A DNA stretch of 64,000 nt, from the NCBI GenBank assembly GCA_051650965.1, contig JBOFRL010000041.1, forward strand, positions 1 through 64,000. The letters are read 5' to 3'. The first letter of the stretch is position 1. Each line of letters opens with the position of its first letter. The position numbers were made by a program, and so were the translations under genes. Below, piece by piece: positions 34,815 through 43,787 of the stretch. The notes beneath the pieces are model-generated. The model saw only the letters and a program-made list of their open reading frames with translations, made no database searches and was not told the origin of the DNA. The stretch comes from Enterovibrio sp051650965 (GTDB lineage: Bacteria; Pseudomonadota; Gammaproteobacteria; Enterobacterales; Vibrionaceae).

Positions 34815-35612
34815 ATGTACAAACTTGTTGCGTCAGATCTTGATGGCACACTGCTTACCTCCGATCACACTATTGCCCCTTTTACCCGTGAAGTGCTGCA
34901 GCGCTTGCATGAGCAAGGCGAACATTTCATTTTTGCAACCGGACGTCATCACATTGATGTAGCAGGTATTCGCGAAACAGTCGGCATTCCCGCTTACATG
35001 ATCACCTCGAACGGCGCGCGTGTGCACGACGAGGTAGGCAATTTGCTGCTCAGCCGCAGCATTGAGCCAAGCTTGGTGCAAACCTTGGTTGATTTAGCCA
35101 AAGATGACGAGCAAGTTTCTGTCAACCTCTACCTTGATGATAAGTGGTTGATCAACCGCATCGATGAGCGTTTGAACGAGTACCATGTCGATTCTGATTT
35201 TTCATGCGAAATCCTCGATACCGAAAATCCGCCAACACAAAATGTGTGCAAAATTTTCTACACCTGTTTTGATCACGAAAAACTGCTGCAATACGAGAAA
35301 AAGCTGCACGAGCTGTTTGGCGACGCCATCAACGTGGCATTTTCAACCACATTTTGCCTAGAAGTAATGGCTAAAGGGATCTCAAAAGGCGCCGCGATCA
35401 CTTTAGTTGCCAAAGCCAAAGGCTTTAGCCTTGAGCAATGCATCGCTTTTGGCGATGGCATGAACGACGTGGAAATGTTGCGCGCGGTGAAAAAAGGGGT
35501 GGTGATGGGCAACGCCTCTGAGCGCGTGAAAACGACGCTGGCCAACCTTGAAGTGATCGGCACCAACGAGGAGCAAGCGGTAGCTCACTATCTGGCCAAA
35601 CATCTGCTGTGA
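34815..35612 (+). CDS. yigL: Cof-type HAD phosphatase YigL
   Basis: A 265-residue HAD-superfamily sugar- or pyridoxal-phosphate phosphatase. Motif I ASDLDGTLL is at residue 6, motif II-type ATGRHH and MITSNGARVHD follow, then the Cof cap, and FGDGMNDVEML is motif IV near residue 216. The sequence closely parallels E. coli YigL along its length (ATGRHHIDV, EVIGTNEEQAVAHYL). The ATG at 34815 fits; the open frame extends 33 nt further up without family similarity. Confidence 0.93.
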   Translation: MYKLVASDLDGTLLTSDHTIAPFTREVLQRLHEQGEHFIFATGRHHIDVAGIRETVGIPAYMITSNGARVHDEVGNLLLSRSIEPSLVQTLVDLAKDDEQVSVNLYLDDKWLINRIDERLNEYHVDSDFSCEILDTENPPTQNVCKIFYTCFDHEKLLQYEKKLHELFGDAINVAFSTTFCLEVMAKGISKGAAITLVAKAKGFSLEQCIAFGDGMNDVEMLRAVKKGVVMGNASERVKTTLANLEVIGTNEEQAVAHYLAKHLL

Positions 35613-35708
35613 TCTCCTCATTTTAACCGCTCTCCTTGCAGCGCGCGTTTTCCATCAGCGCGCGCCCGCTAACAAACATTGTTATCTCCCTTTTGTTATG
35701 AGGTCATT

Positions 35709-36410
35709 GTGTTAATTTCTCATTCACGCCTTGCTTATGCAGCGACATTGCTGCTCGCCACATTTTGCGCGCACTCACAAGAGCAAAAGCCCGCGCCGGC
35801 AAACGTGGCGAATAACTCGCTGCTGCGCGGGCAGCTGCTCTTAAGCCCGAAAGATGGCATAAGTAAAATCGCCTTGTGCGACAACTCCCAGCAATTTGCG
35901 GTGCAGATCAGCGCGGAGTTACAACAGCAAGCACAAAAATTTAGTCATGGACAGCGAGCTCTCTACATCGAAGCCTTCGGCCATTTCACCATCACGGCAA
36001 ACGCGCCCGTCTTTAATGTCACCGCGCTTAATCTGCTTTCTGGTGAAATCAATCTCTGCATGCACCCAACGGAAAAAAGCCGCGCTTTTGGCAACGAGCC
36101 GTCGTGGTCGATGACGATGTTAGAGCAGGAGCTGCGCTACACGCAGTTTGGCGCCAACGAGCAGCGCTTTACGCTCACCGCCCAAGAGAACAGCGGCGCA
36201 GCGCTTCATTTTCAGACCAAAGAAGCCGACCTAAAAATCACACAGGCTTTTTGTAACGATGGCATGAGTGACAGTCTGTTTGGCTGGCAAGCAACGTTGA
36301 CGCTCGCCGGCAAGCCAAAACGAGGCTGCGCCCGACTGGCCGCGCCAATGATGAACGCAAGTGTGATCGATAGCAGCGCAACCGAAGCTAAAGCTGCGCC
36401 GTCACCTTAA
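35709..36410 (+). CDS. Secreted protein with COG3650-type domain
   Basis: A roughly 233-residue exported protein. It starts at a GTG with GAGG six nt upstream, then a signal peptide (ATLLLATFCAHS). The C-terminal half contains RAFGNEPSWSMTM and ITQAFCNDGMSDSLFGWQA ending in KRGCA, the pattern of COG3650-type periplasmic proteins, with two cysteines that could form a disulfide. Function unknown. The in-frame extension upstream to 35679 lacks a ribosome-binding site. Confidence 0.7.
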   Translation: MLISHSRLAYAATLLLATFCAHSQEQKPAPANVANNSLLRGQLLLSPKDGISKIALCDNSQQFAVQISAELQQQAQKFSHGQRALYIEAFGHFTITANAPVFNVTALNLLSGEINLCMHPTEKSRAFGNEPSWSMTMLEQELRYTQFGANEQRFTLTAQENSGAALHFQTKEADLKITQAFCNDGMSDSLFGWQATLTLAGKPKRGCARLAAPMMNASVIDSSATEAKAAPSP

Positions 36411-36498
36411 GCGCGCACAGCCTGCACATTTGCCAATCGTTTCGTTGGCTTTTTCAAAGCAAGCCAACTTTGCATTGTTGATTACGTTAAGGAATATC

Positions 36499-37380
36499 AT
36501 GCCGTTACTTATTTTCGTGACCCTACTTTGGTCATTTTCATTTAGTCTGATCGGCGTCTACTTAGCAGGACAAATAGACCCGTGGTTTAGCACGCTGCTG
36601 CGCATCGCCTTTGCAAGCCTGCTGTTTTTGCCTTTTTTGCGCCTTAAAGGAATTTCGCTGCGTATCATTGCGCAACTGATGGCACTTGGCGCGGTACAAC
36701 TTGGCCTCATGTACTGTTTTTACTACCAAGCCTTTTTGTACTTAACGGTGCCCGAAGTGCTGCTCTTTACCATTTTCACGCCCATTTACATCACGTTACT
36801 CTATGATTTTTGGCACAAAAGTTTCAGCCGACGCTCGCTACTCAGCGCGGTGCTGGCCATCATCGGTGCTGCCATCATTCAATACACTTCCGTAAGTCCT
36901 GATTGCGTGCAGGGTTTTTTCATCGTACAAGGCGCCAATTTCTGTTTTGCGCTCGGCCAGGTGGGATATAAGAGGCTGATGGAAAAAGAGAACATTCAGC
37001 TTCCAAGCCGCAGCATTTTCGGACTCTTTTACCTTGGCGCGCTCGCCGTCGCGTTGCCCGCGTTCATGTTTTTTGGTACAGCAAACTATACGGCCATTTT
37101 GCCGCACCAGTGGGCGATTTTGTTCTACCTTGGCACGATTGCCTCAGGCGTTGGGTATTTTTTATGGAATAAAGGGGCGACGAAAGTGAGCGCGGGGCAA
37201 TTGGCCGTAATGAATAATGCTCTGATCCCTATGGGAATTTTAGTAAACGTACTGTTTTGGAATAAATCATCCAATTACACGGCACTTGCGTTAGGTGGCA
37301 CAATTATTTTTGCCTCATTGTTTATTTGCGAAAAATTTAATTTCTCCAAGAAAAACAATTTGATAGCGAAGACTAATTAA
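36499..37380 (+). CDS. EamA/DMT-family transporter
   Basis: A 293-residue drug/metabolite-type transporter with ten hydrophobic segments and the internal duplication of EamA proteins: LLWSFSFSLIGVYLAGQ at the N-terminus and the second repeat ending in ATKVSAGQLAVMNN. It resembles the Haemophilus/Pasteurella carboxylate- or amino-acid-exporter-like group rather than RhtA. The ATG at 36499 has AAGGA six nt upstream. Substrate unknown. A terminator follows. Confidence 0.82.
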   Translation: MPLLIFVTLLWSFSFSLIGVYLAGQIDPWFSTLLRIAFASLLFLPFLRLKGISLRIIAQLMALGAVQLGLMYCFYYQAFLYLTVPEVLLFTIFTPIYITLLYDFWHKSFSRRSLLSAVLAIIGAAIIQYTSVSPDCVQGFFIVQGANFCFALGQVGYKRLMEKENIQLPSRSIFGLFYLGALAVALPAFMFFGTANYTAILPHQWAILFYLGTIASGVGYFLWNKGATKVSAGQLAVMNNALIPMGILVNVLFWNKSSNYTALALGGTIIFASLFICEKFNFSKKNNLIAKTN

Positions 37381-37410
37381 TTCTATCGCAAACAATTCAC
37401 AGCCGTTCAT

Positions 37411-37458
37411 AACGCCCATGGCATGTATTGTTTTTAATACACTTGATGGGCGTTTTTT
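37411..37458 (+). terminator. Terminator after the EamA gene
   Basis: Arms AACGCCCAT (37411-37419) and ATGGGCGTT (37446-37454) with an inner TGTATT/AATACA stem, followed by a T-run. Confidence 0.8.
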
Positions 37459-37728
37459 CATTCCTCTAACTGCCATGCAAATGCAACCAGACGCAGTAAA
37501 AACTAAAAATCGAGTGCATTTTCGTCAATTAGTTCAAATAATGCCGCAAAAAACCGCCGAAAATCGCATAACTTAATGCAATCTGCACGATTGCAAATTC
37601 TACACTTCTAACGCAAAATGCAGCTCTCTAGTTACCAAAACGACAAGAAAACTAGACAAAACGTGCAATTTGGTCACGCACACCGCTCCGCCCGATAAAA
37701 ACATAAAAAATATAATTTGAGGTCATAT

Positions 37729-38253
37729 ATGAATAAAACACCATTTTTGGCGATTTTATTTCTCGCTGCTCATGCTCATTCGTATGATATAAACAGTAAA
37801 AAATCAGCAACTTACCCACAAGCCGATCATGTATTCCCTCAAGGCTTAATGATTTACCAAGCAGGCACAATCGTTGAGCACAAAAACCGCTTATTTCAAT
37901 GCAAAGATTACCCAAGCTCTGGTTTTTGCAACCAATGGAGCCCCGCCGATCCTCAATATGCACCGGGAGAAGGCGAAGCTTGGGCGCTCGCGTGGACAGA
38001 AATCACCCCAGGCGCCAGACATGTCGGCGAGGCGAACTATCACTATGATTATCCTAGAAGTTTACAAGAGTACGGCGCTGGCACGCTGGTGCAAAATAAT
38101 CACAAGGTGTACCGCTGCAAAAATTACCCCAACAGCAACTTTTGCGGCCAATGGGCTGATAGCAATAAACAATTTGAGCCAGGCGTAGGCAAAAACTGGG
38201 AAATGGCGTGGGACTATGTCGGCAAAGCCGGCAGCGTCACGCTGCGCAACTGA
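37729..38253 (+). CDS. Small secreted protein with two carbohydrate-binding repeats
   Basis: A 174-residue exported protein: signal peptide of about 18 residues (FLAILFLAAHAHS), then two tandem copies of one module. Each copy has the pattern AGT-V ... CK-YP-S-FC-QW ... PG-G--W--AW: first near residues 44-88 (CKDYPSSGFCNQW), second near 118-162 (CKNYPNSNFCGQW). The conserved cysteine pair and Trp/Tyr residues match chitin-binding-type modules on secreted gammaproteobacterial chitinases and adhesins. There is no catalytic domain, so it may be a surface-binding protein. GAGG precedes the ATG. Confidence 0.75.
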   Translation: MNKTPFLAILFLAAHAHSYDINSKKSATYPQADHVFPQGLMIYQAGTIVEHKNRLFQCKDYPSSGFCNQWSPADPQYAPGEGEAWALAWTEITPGARHVGEANYHYDYPRSLQEYGAGTLVQNNHKVYRCKNYPNSNFCGQWADSNKQFEPGVGKNWEMAWDYVGKAGSVTLRN

Positions 38254-38282
38254 CAATTAGCCGCGCGCACTTCGCATTTTTT

Positions 38283-38307
38283 AAGGCAAGCATGGCTTGC
38301 CTTTTTT
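38283..38307 (+). terminator. Terminator after the carbohydrate-binding protein gene
   Basis: Hairpin AGGCAAGC-ATG-GCTTGCCT followed by TTTTT, 30 nt after the stop. Confidence 0.9.
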
Positions 38308-38391
38308 ACATCATTTCGACTATCGATAAAAAATGCTGCCTTTTTGCCAGCAGTCGATTACTCTAGTCACCCCCATCTGATCAGCAATTTT

Positions 38392-39411
38392 ATGCCAATG
38401 AAAGAACGCGTCTTTTTTTTCGACTTGCTGCGCTGCGTTGCGGCAATTGCCGTGATCGCCATCCATGTACTTTCTCCATATAAAGAAGCACTTAACGAAA
38501 TTAGCTTTGGACAATGGGCCACGGCGATTGCAATTAATAGCGCCTCTCGCTGGGCAGTGCCGGTATTTATTTTGATCACTGGCGCGCTACTCATCAGCGA
38601 CAAAAAGCCTTTTAACATGGAATATTATGTTAAGCGGCGTTTAGCCAAGGTATTAATTCCGTTTGTAGTGTGGTCTTTATTTTACGCTTATTTTTCTGGA
38701 TGGAGTGCGGAAGGGTTTAGTAGTGCAATAGCAATGACAAGCATACAAGAGATCTGGAATTCACCCACTTATTATCACCTTGGATTTTTTTATTATTTCA
38801 TTCCACTTTATTTTGTTATACCCATTTTTAAATGGTTGGCCAATAATAATTACGACTCATTTTTATACAGTATTACCGCACTTTGGCTGATGAGCTGCAC
38901 GCTATTTTTATTTAAAGTGAATGGGTGGTGGGATAATAAATTTTGGCTCTACATGGGATATTTACCGGCAGGATATTTACTTTACACCCAAGTACCTAAC
39001 AGCAAAAAAAGTGTAATCTATTCAGCTGCTTTAGGTGCAATTGCTATCACCGCAACATTTGCCATGATCGTTTCTCTGAGCCTGCAGAACGGTCACTACA
39101 CTATCGAGCGCTGGCTATCTTACAACACCATCAATGTCGTTATGGCCGCGGCCATGGTATTTATTTTTTGCCGTTATATTGCGCAGAAATTTTCAAATAA
39201 ACTTAAATCTGCAGTTATCCTGATCAGCAAAAACAGCTTGGGTATTTATTTATTACACCCGATATTTTTATGGCCAATGAAAAATTACAGCTGGCACGAA
39301 CAGCACCCTGCGATTGTTATTCCTTTGTGGATAATAATAAGCGGCGCTTTATCGCTACTTCTTAGTCATCTCGTTGCAAAATCGAAAAAAACGCAGTGGC
39401 TTTTACCATGA
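38392..39411 (+). CDS. Acyltransferase family 3 membrane protein
   Basis: A roughly 339-residue integral membrane O-acyltransferase (OafA/WecH type) with about ten membrane helices. The N-terminal FFDLLRCVAAIAVIAIHVL carries the catalytic-region His of the family, and SRWAVPVFILITGALL follows. Such enzymes acetylate surface glycans. ATG at 38392 is chosen (second ATG two codons on). The gene is more AT-rich (many TTT, ATT and AAT codons) than the core genes beside it, suggesting later acquisition. Confidence 0.8.
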   Translation: MPMKERVFFFDLLRCVAAIAVIAIHVLSPYKEALNEISFGQWATAIAINSASRWAVPVFILITGALLISDKKPFNMEYYVKRRLAKVLIPFVVWSLFYAYFSGWSAEGFSSAIAMTSIQEIWNSPTYYHLGFFYYFIPLYFVIPIFKWLANNNYDSFLYSITALWLMSCTLFLFKVNGWWDNKFWLYMGYLPAGYLLYTQVPNSKKSVIYSAALGAIAITATFAMIVSLSLQNGHYTIERWLSYNTINVVMAAAMVFIFCRYIAQKFSNKLKSAVILISKNSLGIYLLHPIFLWPMKNYSWHEQHPAIVIPLWIIISGALSLLLSHLVAKSKKTQWLLP

Positions 39412-39492
39412 AAAATATTCATTGCTGCTTTGCAACATAAATATTAAATAGCCGCCAAGCAAATTATTGAATATTCCAGTTTGATATTATTC

Positions 39493-39520
39493 TTGGCAAA
39501 AAAGATATTTTTTGTATAAT
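39493..39520 (+). promoter_or_regulatory. yhhQ promoter
   Basis: TTGGCA (39493-39498), 16-nt spacer and a perfect TATAAT (39515-39520). A transcript from about 39527 would begin just before the preQ1 riboswitch. Confidence 0.75.
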
Positions 39521-39532
39521 CACGCGGGATTT

Positions 39533-39570
39533 TTGGGTTCCCTCACCCCAAATAATAAATAACAAAAAGG
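39533..39570 (+). promoter_or_regulatory. preQ1-I riboswitch
   Basis: A compact aptamer between the promoter and yhhQ. Stem P1 is TTGGG (39533-39537) with CCCAA (39547-39551). The loop TTCCCTCAC contains the conserved C-A-C near the 3' arm. The tail is the A-rich ATAATAAATAACAAAAAGG, whose end is the ribosome-binding site (AAGG, 39567-39570), 6 nt before the ATG. This arrangement matches preQ1-I riboswitches, in which the A-rich tail folds into P1 and hides the Shine-Dalgarno site when preQ1 binds. The gene controlled is a queuosine-precursor transporter, which fits. Confidence 0.75.
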
Positions 39571-39576
39571 CACATT

Positions 39577-40239
39577 ATGACTCATTTTTCTGCTCAGCAG
39601 CAGCGCTCCGCGCTGGGATATCTTATTGCATTTCATCTACTTATCATTGCTTCAAGCAATTATTTGGTGCAAATCCCCGTCACGATTTTTGGCTTTCACA
39701 ACACGTGGGGAGCCTTTACCTTCCCCTTCATCTTTTTAGCCACCGATCTGACCGTGCGCGTTTATGGCAAGGAGTTGGCGCGCAAGATCATTTTCTACGC
39801 CATGATGCCGGCGCTGCTTATTTCGTACGTGCTTTCTGTGCTTTTTTATCAGGGTGAATATCAAGGACTTGTCGCGCTCGAGCAGTTTAATCTGTTTGTG
39901 TTTCGCATCGCCGCCGCTAGTTTCATGGCCTATTTGCTTGGACAAATTCTCGACATTTCAGTATTTAACCGCCTGAGGCAAATGCAGTGGTGGTGGGTTG
40001 CGCCTTGCGCGTCGACCATTGTTGGCAATGCGCTCGACTCCATCGCTTTCTTTTTTATCGCGTTTCATAACAGCACCGATGAGTTTATGGCGCAGCATTG
40101 GCCGGAGATTGCGATGGTCGATTACGCATTTAAGATTTTGATAAGTTTAGGATTATTCGTTCCAATGTACGGCGCGCTGTTAAATCACATCACGCGCCGT
40201 CTTACTAAAACTGCGCCGCAGCCAAGCAGCTCATTTTAG
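39577..40239 (+). CDS. yhhQ: Queuosine precursor transporter YhhQ
   Basis: Imports the 7-deazaguanine precursors preQ0/preQ1 for queuosine in tRNA (activity shown for E. coli YhhQ). The 220-residue protein has about six membrane helices and family motifs: ASSNYLVQIP, FPFIFLATDLTVRVYGKE and a second-half NALDSIAFFFIAF. Its own preQ1-I riboswitch lies in the leader. It ends 3 nt before the end of the convergent rlmB. Confidence 0.93.
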   Translation: MTHFSAQQQRSALGYLIAFHLLIIASSNYLVQIPVTIFGFHNTWGAFTFPFIFLATDLTVRVYGKELARKIIFYAMMPALLISYVLSVLFYQGEYQGLVALEQFNLFVFRIAAASFMAYLLGQILDISVFNRLRQMQWWWVAPCASTIVGNALDSIAFFFIAFHNSTDEFMAQHWPEIAMVDYAFKILISLGLFVPMYGALLNHITRRLTKTAPQPSSSF

Positions 40240-40242
40240 CGC

Positions 40243-40980
40243 TTAACTTTGACGCTGGCGTAGCGCTTCAAACAAGCATACGCCGGCAGCAACCGAAATA
40301 TTGAGGCTTGAAACAGTACCCACCATCGGAATTTTCGTCAAAACGTCGCAAGTTTCGCGCGTCAAACGGCGCATTCCTTCGCCTTCGGCGCCCATCACGA
40401 TAGCCAGCGCGCCAGTTAATTTGGTCTGATAGATATCGTTTGGCGCATCGCCGGCAGTTCCAACAATCCAAACACCTTGCTGCTGCAAATGGCGCATGGT
40501 GCGGGCAAGATTAGTCACACGCACCAGCGGCACAGTTTCCGCTGCGCCAACGGCCACTTTGCGCGCCGTCGCGTTCAGCGTCGCGGAGCGATCTTTTGGC
40601 ACAATCACCGCCGTCACGCCAGCCGCGTCAGCATTACGCAGACAGGCGCCCAAATTATGCGGATCCGTCACGCCATCCAAGATCAGCAGCAAAGGCGCCG
40701 CGTTTTCTTGCAGCAACGCATCGAGATCGTTTTCATTGTACTGACGGCCGGCCTTAACTCGCGCCACAAGGCCTTGATGCACAGCTCCTGGCACTTTCTC
40801 ATCCAGCGCCTTGCGCGCAACCAGATGCACTTTAATGCCAAGGCGCGTCAGCTCATCAAGCAGCGGCTGCACGCGGTCGTCTTCTCGTCCCTGCAGCGCA
40901 AATAACTCTATGAAACGGCTAGGATCATTATTTAACACAGCTTGCACGGCATGAATGCCGTAAATAATTTCAATACTCAT
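40243..40980 (-). CDS. rlmB: 23S rRNA Gm2251 2'-O-methyltransferase
   Basis: SPOUT-class enzyme that methylates G2251 in the peptidyl-transferase P loop. The 245-residue protein has an N-terminal substrate-binding domain (IIYGIHAVQAVL) and a catalytic domain with the SpoU motifs: DPHNLGACLRNADAAGV, VMGAEGEGMRRL and IPMVGTVSSLNISVAAGV. It lies 15 nt after rnr, the E. coli order rnr-rlmB. Confidence 0.96.
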   Translation of the reverse strand: MSIEIIYGIHAVQAVLNNDPSRFIELFALQGREDDRVQPLLDELTRLGIKVHLVARKALDEKVPGAVHQGLVARVKAGRQYNENDLDALLQENAAPLLLILDGVTDPHNLGACLRNADAAGVTAVIVPKDRSATLNATARKVAVGAAETVPLVRVTNLARTMRHLQQQGVWIVGTAGDAPNDIYQTKLTGALAIVMGAEGEGMRRLTRETCDVLTKIPMVGTVSSLNISVAAGVCLFEALRQRQS

Positions 40981-40995
40981 AACGGACTGCTTTTA

Positions 40996-43512
40996 TTACT
41001 TCTTTTTCTTAGGTGATTGAGATGATTTTTTGCGTGCGGCAGGTTTGCCCCCCGCTTTATCACTTTTGGCTTTCGAGCCAGTTTTGCTTTTCGGCTTGCC
41101 GCTGCCGCTCGACGTTTTTTTCAAACGCAAGGTTGGCCTTGCCGGATCGCCTTGCTCTTTGCGCTCACCCTCTTTGGGGATAAGTCCTTGTAAAAGCTGC
41201 TGACGCACCGACATGCCCGCGCCTTTTTCACCGCGCGGACCTTGCCTTGCCTCTTCACGGCGGCCACGATCACGCGCCGTTTTGCCAGCGCGCGCAGGCT
41301 TGCGGCCACCGCCTTCGAGGCTAAAGTCAATCATGCGATCGGCAAGATTTACCGCCAACACTTTTACAACCACTTGATCGCCAACACGAAATACCTTGCC
41401 AGAGCTTTCGCCGATCAGGCGCTGTCCTGGCATATCGTAGTTGTAATAGTCGTTGTCCAAGTTGGAAATATGCACCAAGCCGTCGATGTGCAGCTCACAA
41501 AGCCTGACAAAGAAGCCAAAACTGGTAACGTTCGCGATGGTGCCTTCGAGCACTTCGCCAACATGATCTTGCATGTATTCGCATTTGAGCCAGTCAGAAA
41601 CATCACGCGTCGCGTCGTCGGCGCGTCGCTCAGCCATCGAGCACTGCTCGCCAAGCGCTTCCATTTCATCTACTTGATAGTGATGAGCACCGGTCAACTT
41701 GCTGGTGCCGTCCATGTGAGTTTTTGACTGTAACAGCTTGATTGCACGATGTAATAACAGATCGGGATAGCGGCGAATAGGCGAGGTAAAATGCGCATAT
41801 TGCTTTAACGCCAGCCCAAAGTGACCACAGTTATCCACCTGATAAACCGCCTGCTTCATGGAGCGCAGCAGCATGGTTTGGATAAGTTCTTGATCTGGAC
41901 GCCCTTGCAGCTGATGCGCCAATTTGGCGTAATCGGTTGGTGATGGAGAAAGCCCGCCATCGAGCGACAAACCCAGCTCACCCAAAAAGCTCTTAAACCC
42001 TGTCAGGCGATCTTCACCCGGCGCCTCGTGCACGCGGTAAAGCGCCGGCTCCTGCGCCTTTTCCACCAAGCGCGCCGACGCCACGTTGGCGATGATCATG
42101 CACTCTTCGATGATTTTGTGTGCGTCATTGCGCACCAGCGGCACAATTTTTTCAATTTTACGGTTAGCGTTGAAAATGAACTTGGTTTCTTGCGTTTCAA
42201 ACTCAATCGCGCCGCGCTCTTCACGCGCAGCCTTAAGCGCCAAGTAAAGGCTGTTAAGCTCTTGTAAATGCTCGACTAAATTTGAGTAACGCGTGCAAAG
42301 CTCCTCGTCACCTTCCAAAATTTTGGCAACTTTGGTGTAGGTCAAGCGCGCCTGCGAGCGCATCACTGCGTCATAGTGCTTAAAGCCAGACAAGCTTCCA
42401 GCGGCAGAAATGGTCATTTCACATACCACGCACAGCCTGTCGACTTGTGGGTTGAGTGAACACAATCCGTTAGACAAGGCTTCTGGCAGCATCGGGATCA
42501 CTTGCGACGGGAAATAGACCGAAGTGCCGCGCTTTTGCGCCTCTTGGTCGAGCGCACTGCCTGGGCGTACATAATAACTCACGTCGGCGATGGCCACCCA
42601 TAAGCGCCAGCCGCCAGACTTTTTCTTCTCACAAAAAACCGCGTCGTCAAAGTCGCGCGCATCTTCACCATCGATGGTGACCAGCGGCAAATCGCGCAGA
42701 TCCACGCGCCCCACTTTAGCCTCTTCCGGCACTTCGGCAGAAAATTGCTTGATCTGCTCAAGCACCGCCTTTGGCCACTGATGCGGAATATCATGCGTGC
42801 GCAGCGCGATTTCAATTTCCATGCCCGGCGCCATATTTTCGCCAAGCACTTCGACAATTTTGCCCACGGCGGTATTTTTACGCGTCGGCCGCTGTACGAT
42901 TTCGACTACAACCACGTTGCCCATGCGGGCGCCACAGCGATCTTGCTGTGGAATTTGAATATCTTGGCTAAATCTTGAATCGTCGGCAACGACATAGCCT
43001 TGATCATTTTCAAGGAAAAAACGCCCGACAATTTGTCCTTTGCGCTCTTCAAGCACGCGCACCACACGCGCCTCTCGGCGGCCGCGCTTATCAGTGCCTG
43101 CAGGCTGCGCTAAAATCACATCGCCATGCAGCAAACTTTTCATTTGATGATGCGGTAACAGCAAATCGTCTTTGCCCGTTTTTCCTTCTGGACGCAAAAA
43201 ACCAAATCCGTCGCGATGGCCAATTACCACCCCTTTCACCAGATCAATGCGCTCCGGCAGCGCGTAGCATTGACGACGCGTGAAAATCAGTTGCCCATCA
43301 CGCTCCATCGCGCGCAAGCGGCGACGCAGTCCTTCGTATTCATCCTCGGTCGCTAAACCAAGCAGTGCAAATAGTTCATCTCTGCTCACTGGAGCATCTA
43401 AATTTTTAATAACTTCAAGCAGGTGCTCGCGGCTTGGCACTGGGTTTTCATAATTTTCAGCTTCTCTGGCTGAAAAGGGATCTTGGCTGTGTGACGGTTT
43501 ATCCAAAGGCAT
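40996..43512 (-). CDS. rnr: Ribonuclease R
   Basis: 3'-5' exoribonuclease that degrades structured RNA and helps rRNA and tmRNA quality control. The 838-residue protein has an N-terminal helix-turn-helix/cold-shock region, the RNB catalytic domain with DGEDARDFDDAVF (active-site aspartates near residue 285), FTSPIRRYPDLLLHRA, an S1 domain (GTIANVTSFGFFVRLCELH) and a long basic Lys/Arg/Ser tail. rlmB follows in the same transcript. The 275-nt upstream region is AT-rich and holds the promoter. Confidence 0.96.
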   Translation of the reverse strand: MPLDKPSHSQDPFSAREAENYENPVPSREHLLEVIKNLDAPVSRDELFALLGLATEDEYEGLRRRLRAMERDGQLIFTRRQCYALPERIDLVKGVVIGHRDGFGFLRPEGKTGKDDLLLPHHQMKSLLHGDVILAQPAGTDKRGRREARVVRVLEERKGQIVGRFFLENDQGYVVADDSRFSQDIQIPQQDRCGARMGNVVVVEIVQRPTRKNTAVGKIVEVLGENMAPGMEIEIALRTHDIPHQWPKAVLEQIKQFSAEVPEEAKVGRVDLRDLPLVTIDGEDARDFDDAVFCEKKKSGGWRLWVAIADVSYYVRPGSALDQEAQKRGTSVYFPSQVIPMLPEALSNGLCSLNPQVDRLCVVCEMTISAAGSLSGFKHYDAVMRSQARLTYTKVAKILEGDEELCTRYSNLVEHLQELNSLYLALKAAREERGAIEFETQETKFIFNANRKIEKIVPLVRNDAHKIIEECMIIANVASARLVEKAQEPALYRVHEAPGEDRLTGFKSFLGELGLSLDGGLSPSPTDYAKLAHQLQGRPDQELIQTMLLRSMKQAVYQVDNCGHFGLALKQYAHFTSPIRRYPDLLLHRAIKLLQSKTHMDGTSKLTGAHHYQVDEMEALGEQCSMAERRADDATRDVSDWLKCEYMQDHVGEVLEGTIANVTSFGFFVRLCELHIDGLVHISNLDNDYYNYDMPGQRLIGESSGKVFRVGDQVVVKVLAVNLADRMIDFSLEGGGRKPARAGKTARDRGRREEARQGPRGEKGAGMSVRQQLLQGLIPKEGERKEQGDPARPTLRLKKTSSGSGKPKSKTGSKAKSDKAGGKPAARKKSSQSPKKKK

Positions 43513-43787
43513 AAAAAATTCCTTGCGCGATAACTGAGTTCAGCATCGTCTTTAATAAAAATGCATATTGCGCAATTTTCATTGTACTCTAAATAACAAT
43601 TTAAAACGTTGCTTTACTAAAGTAAAAAAGCATTGCGCGGCAACTGTGCAAAAAGCACTTATCTCATGTAATACATTGTTTTATTAACAGTTTTATAAAA
43701 GTAAAATTCGCCAGCGATGACCGATGGCAAATTTTCATCATTTTTCAGCGCAATAATTTGTAAAACCCTGCGTCCCAGAGACAAAAT

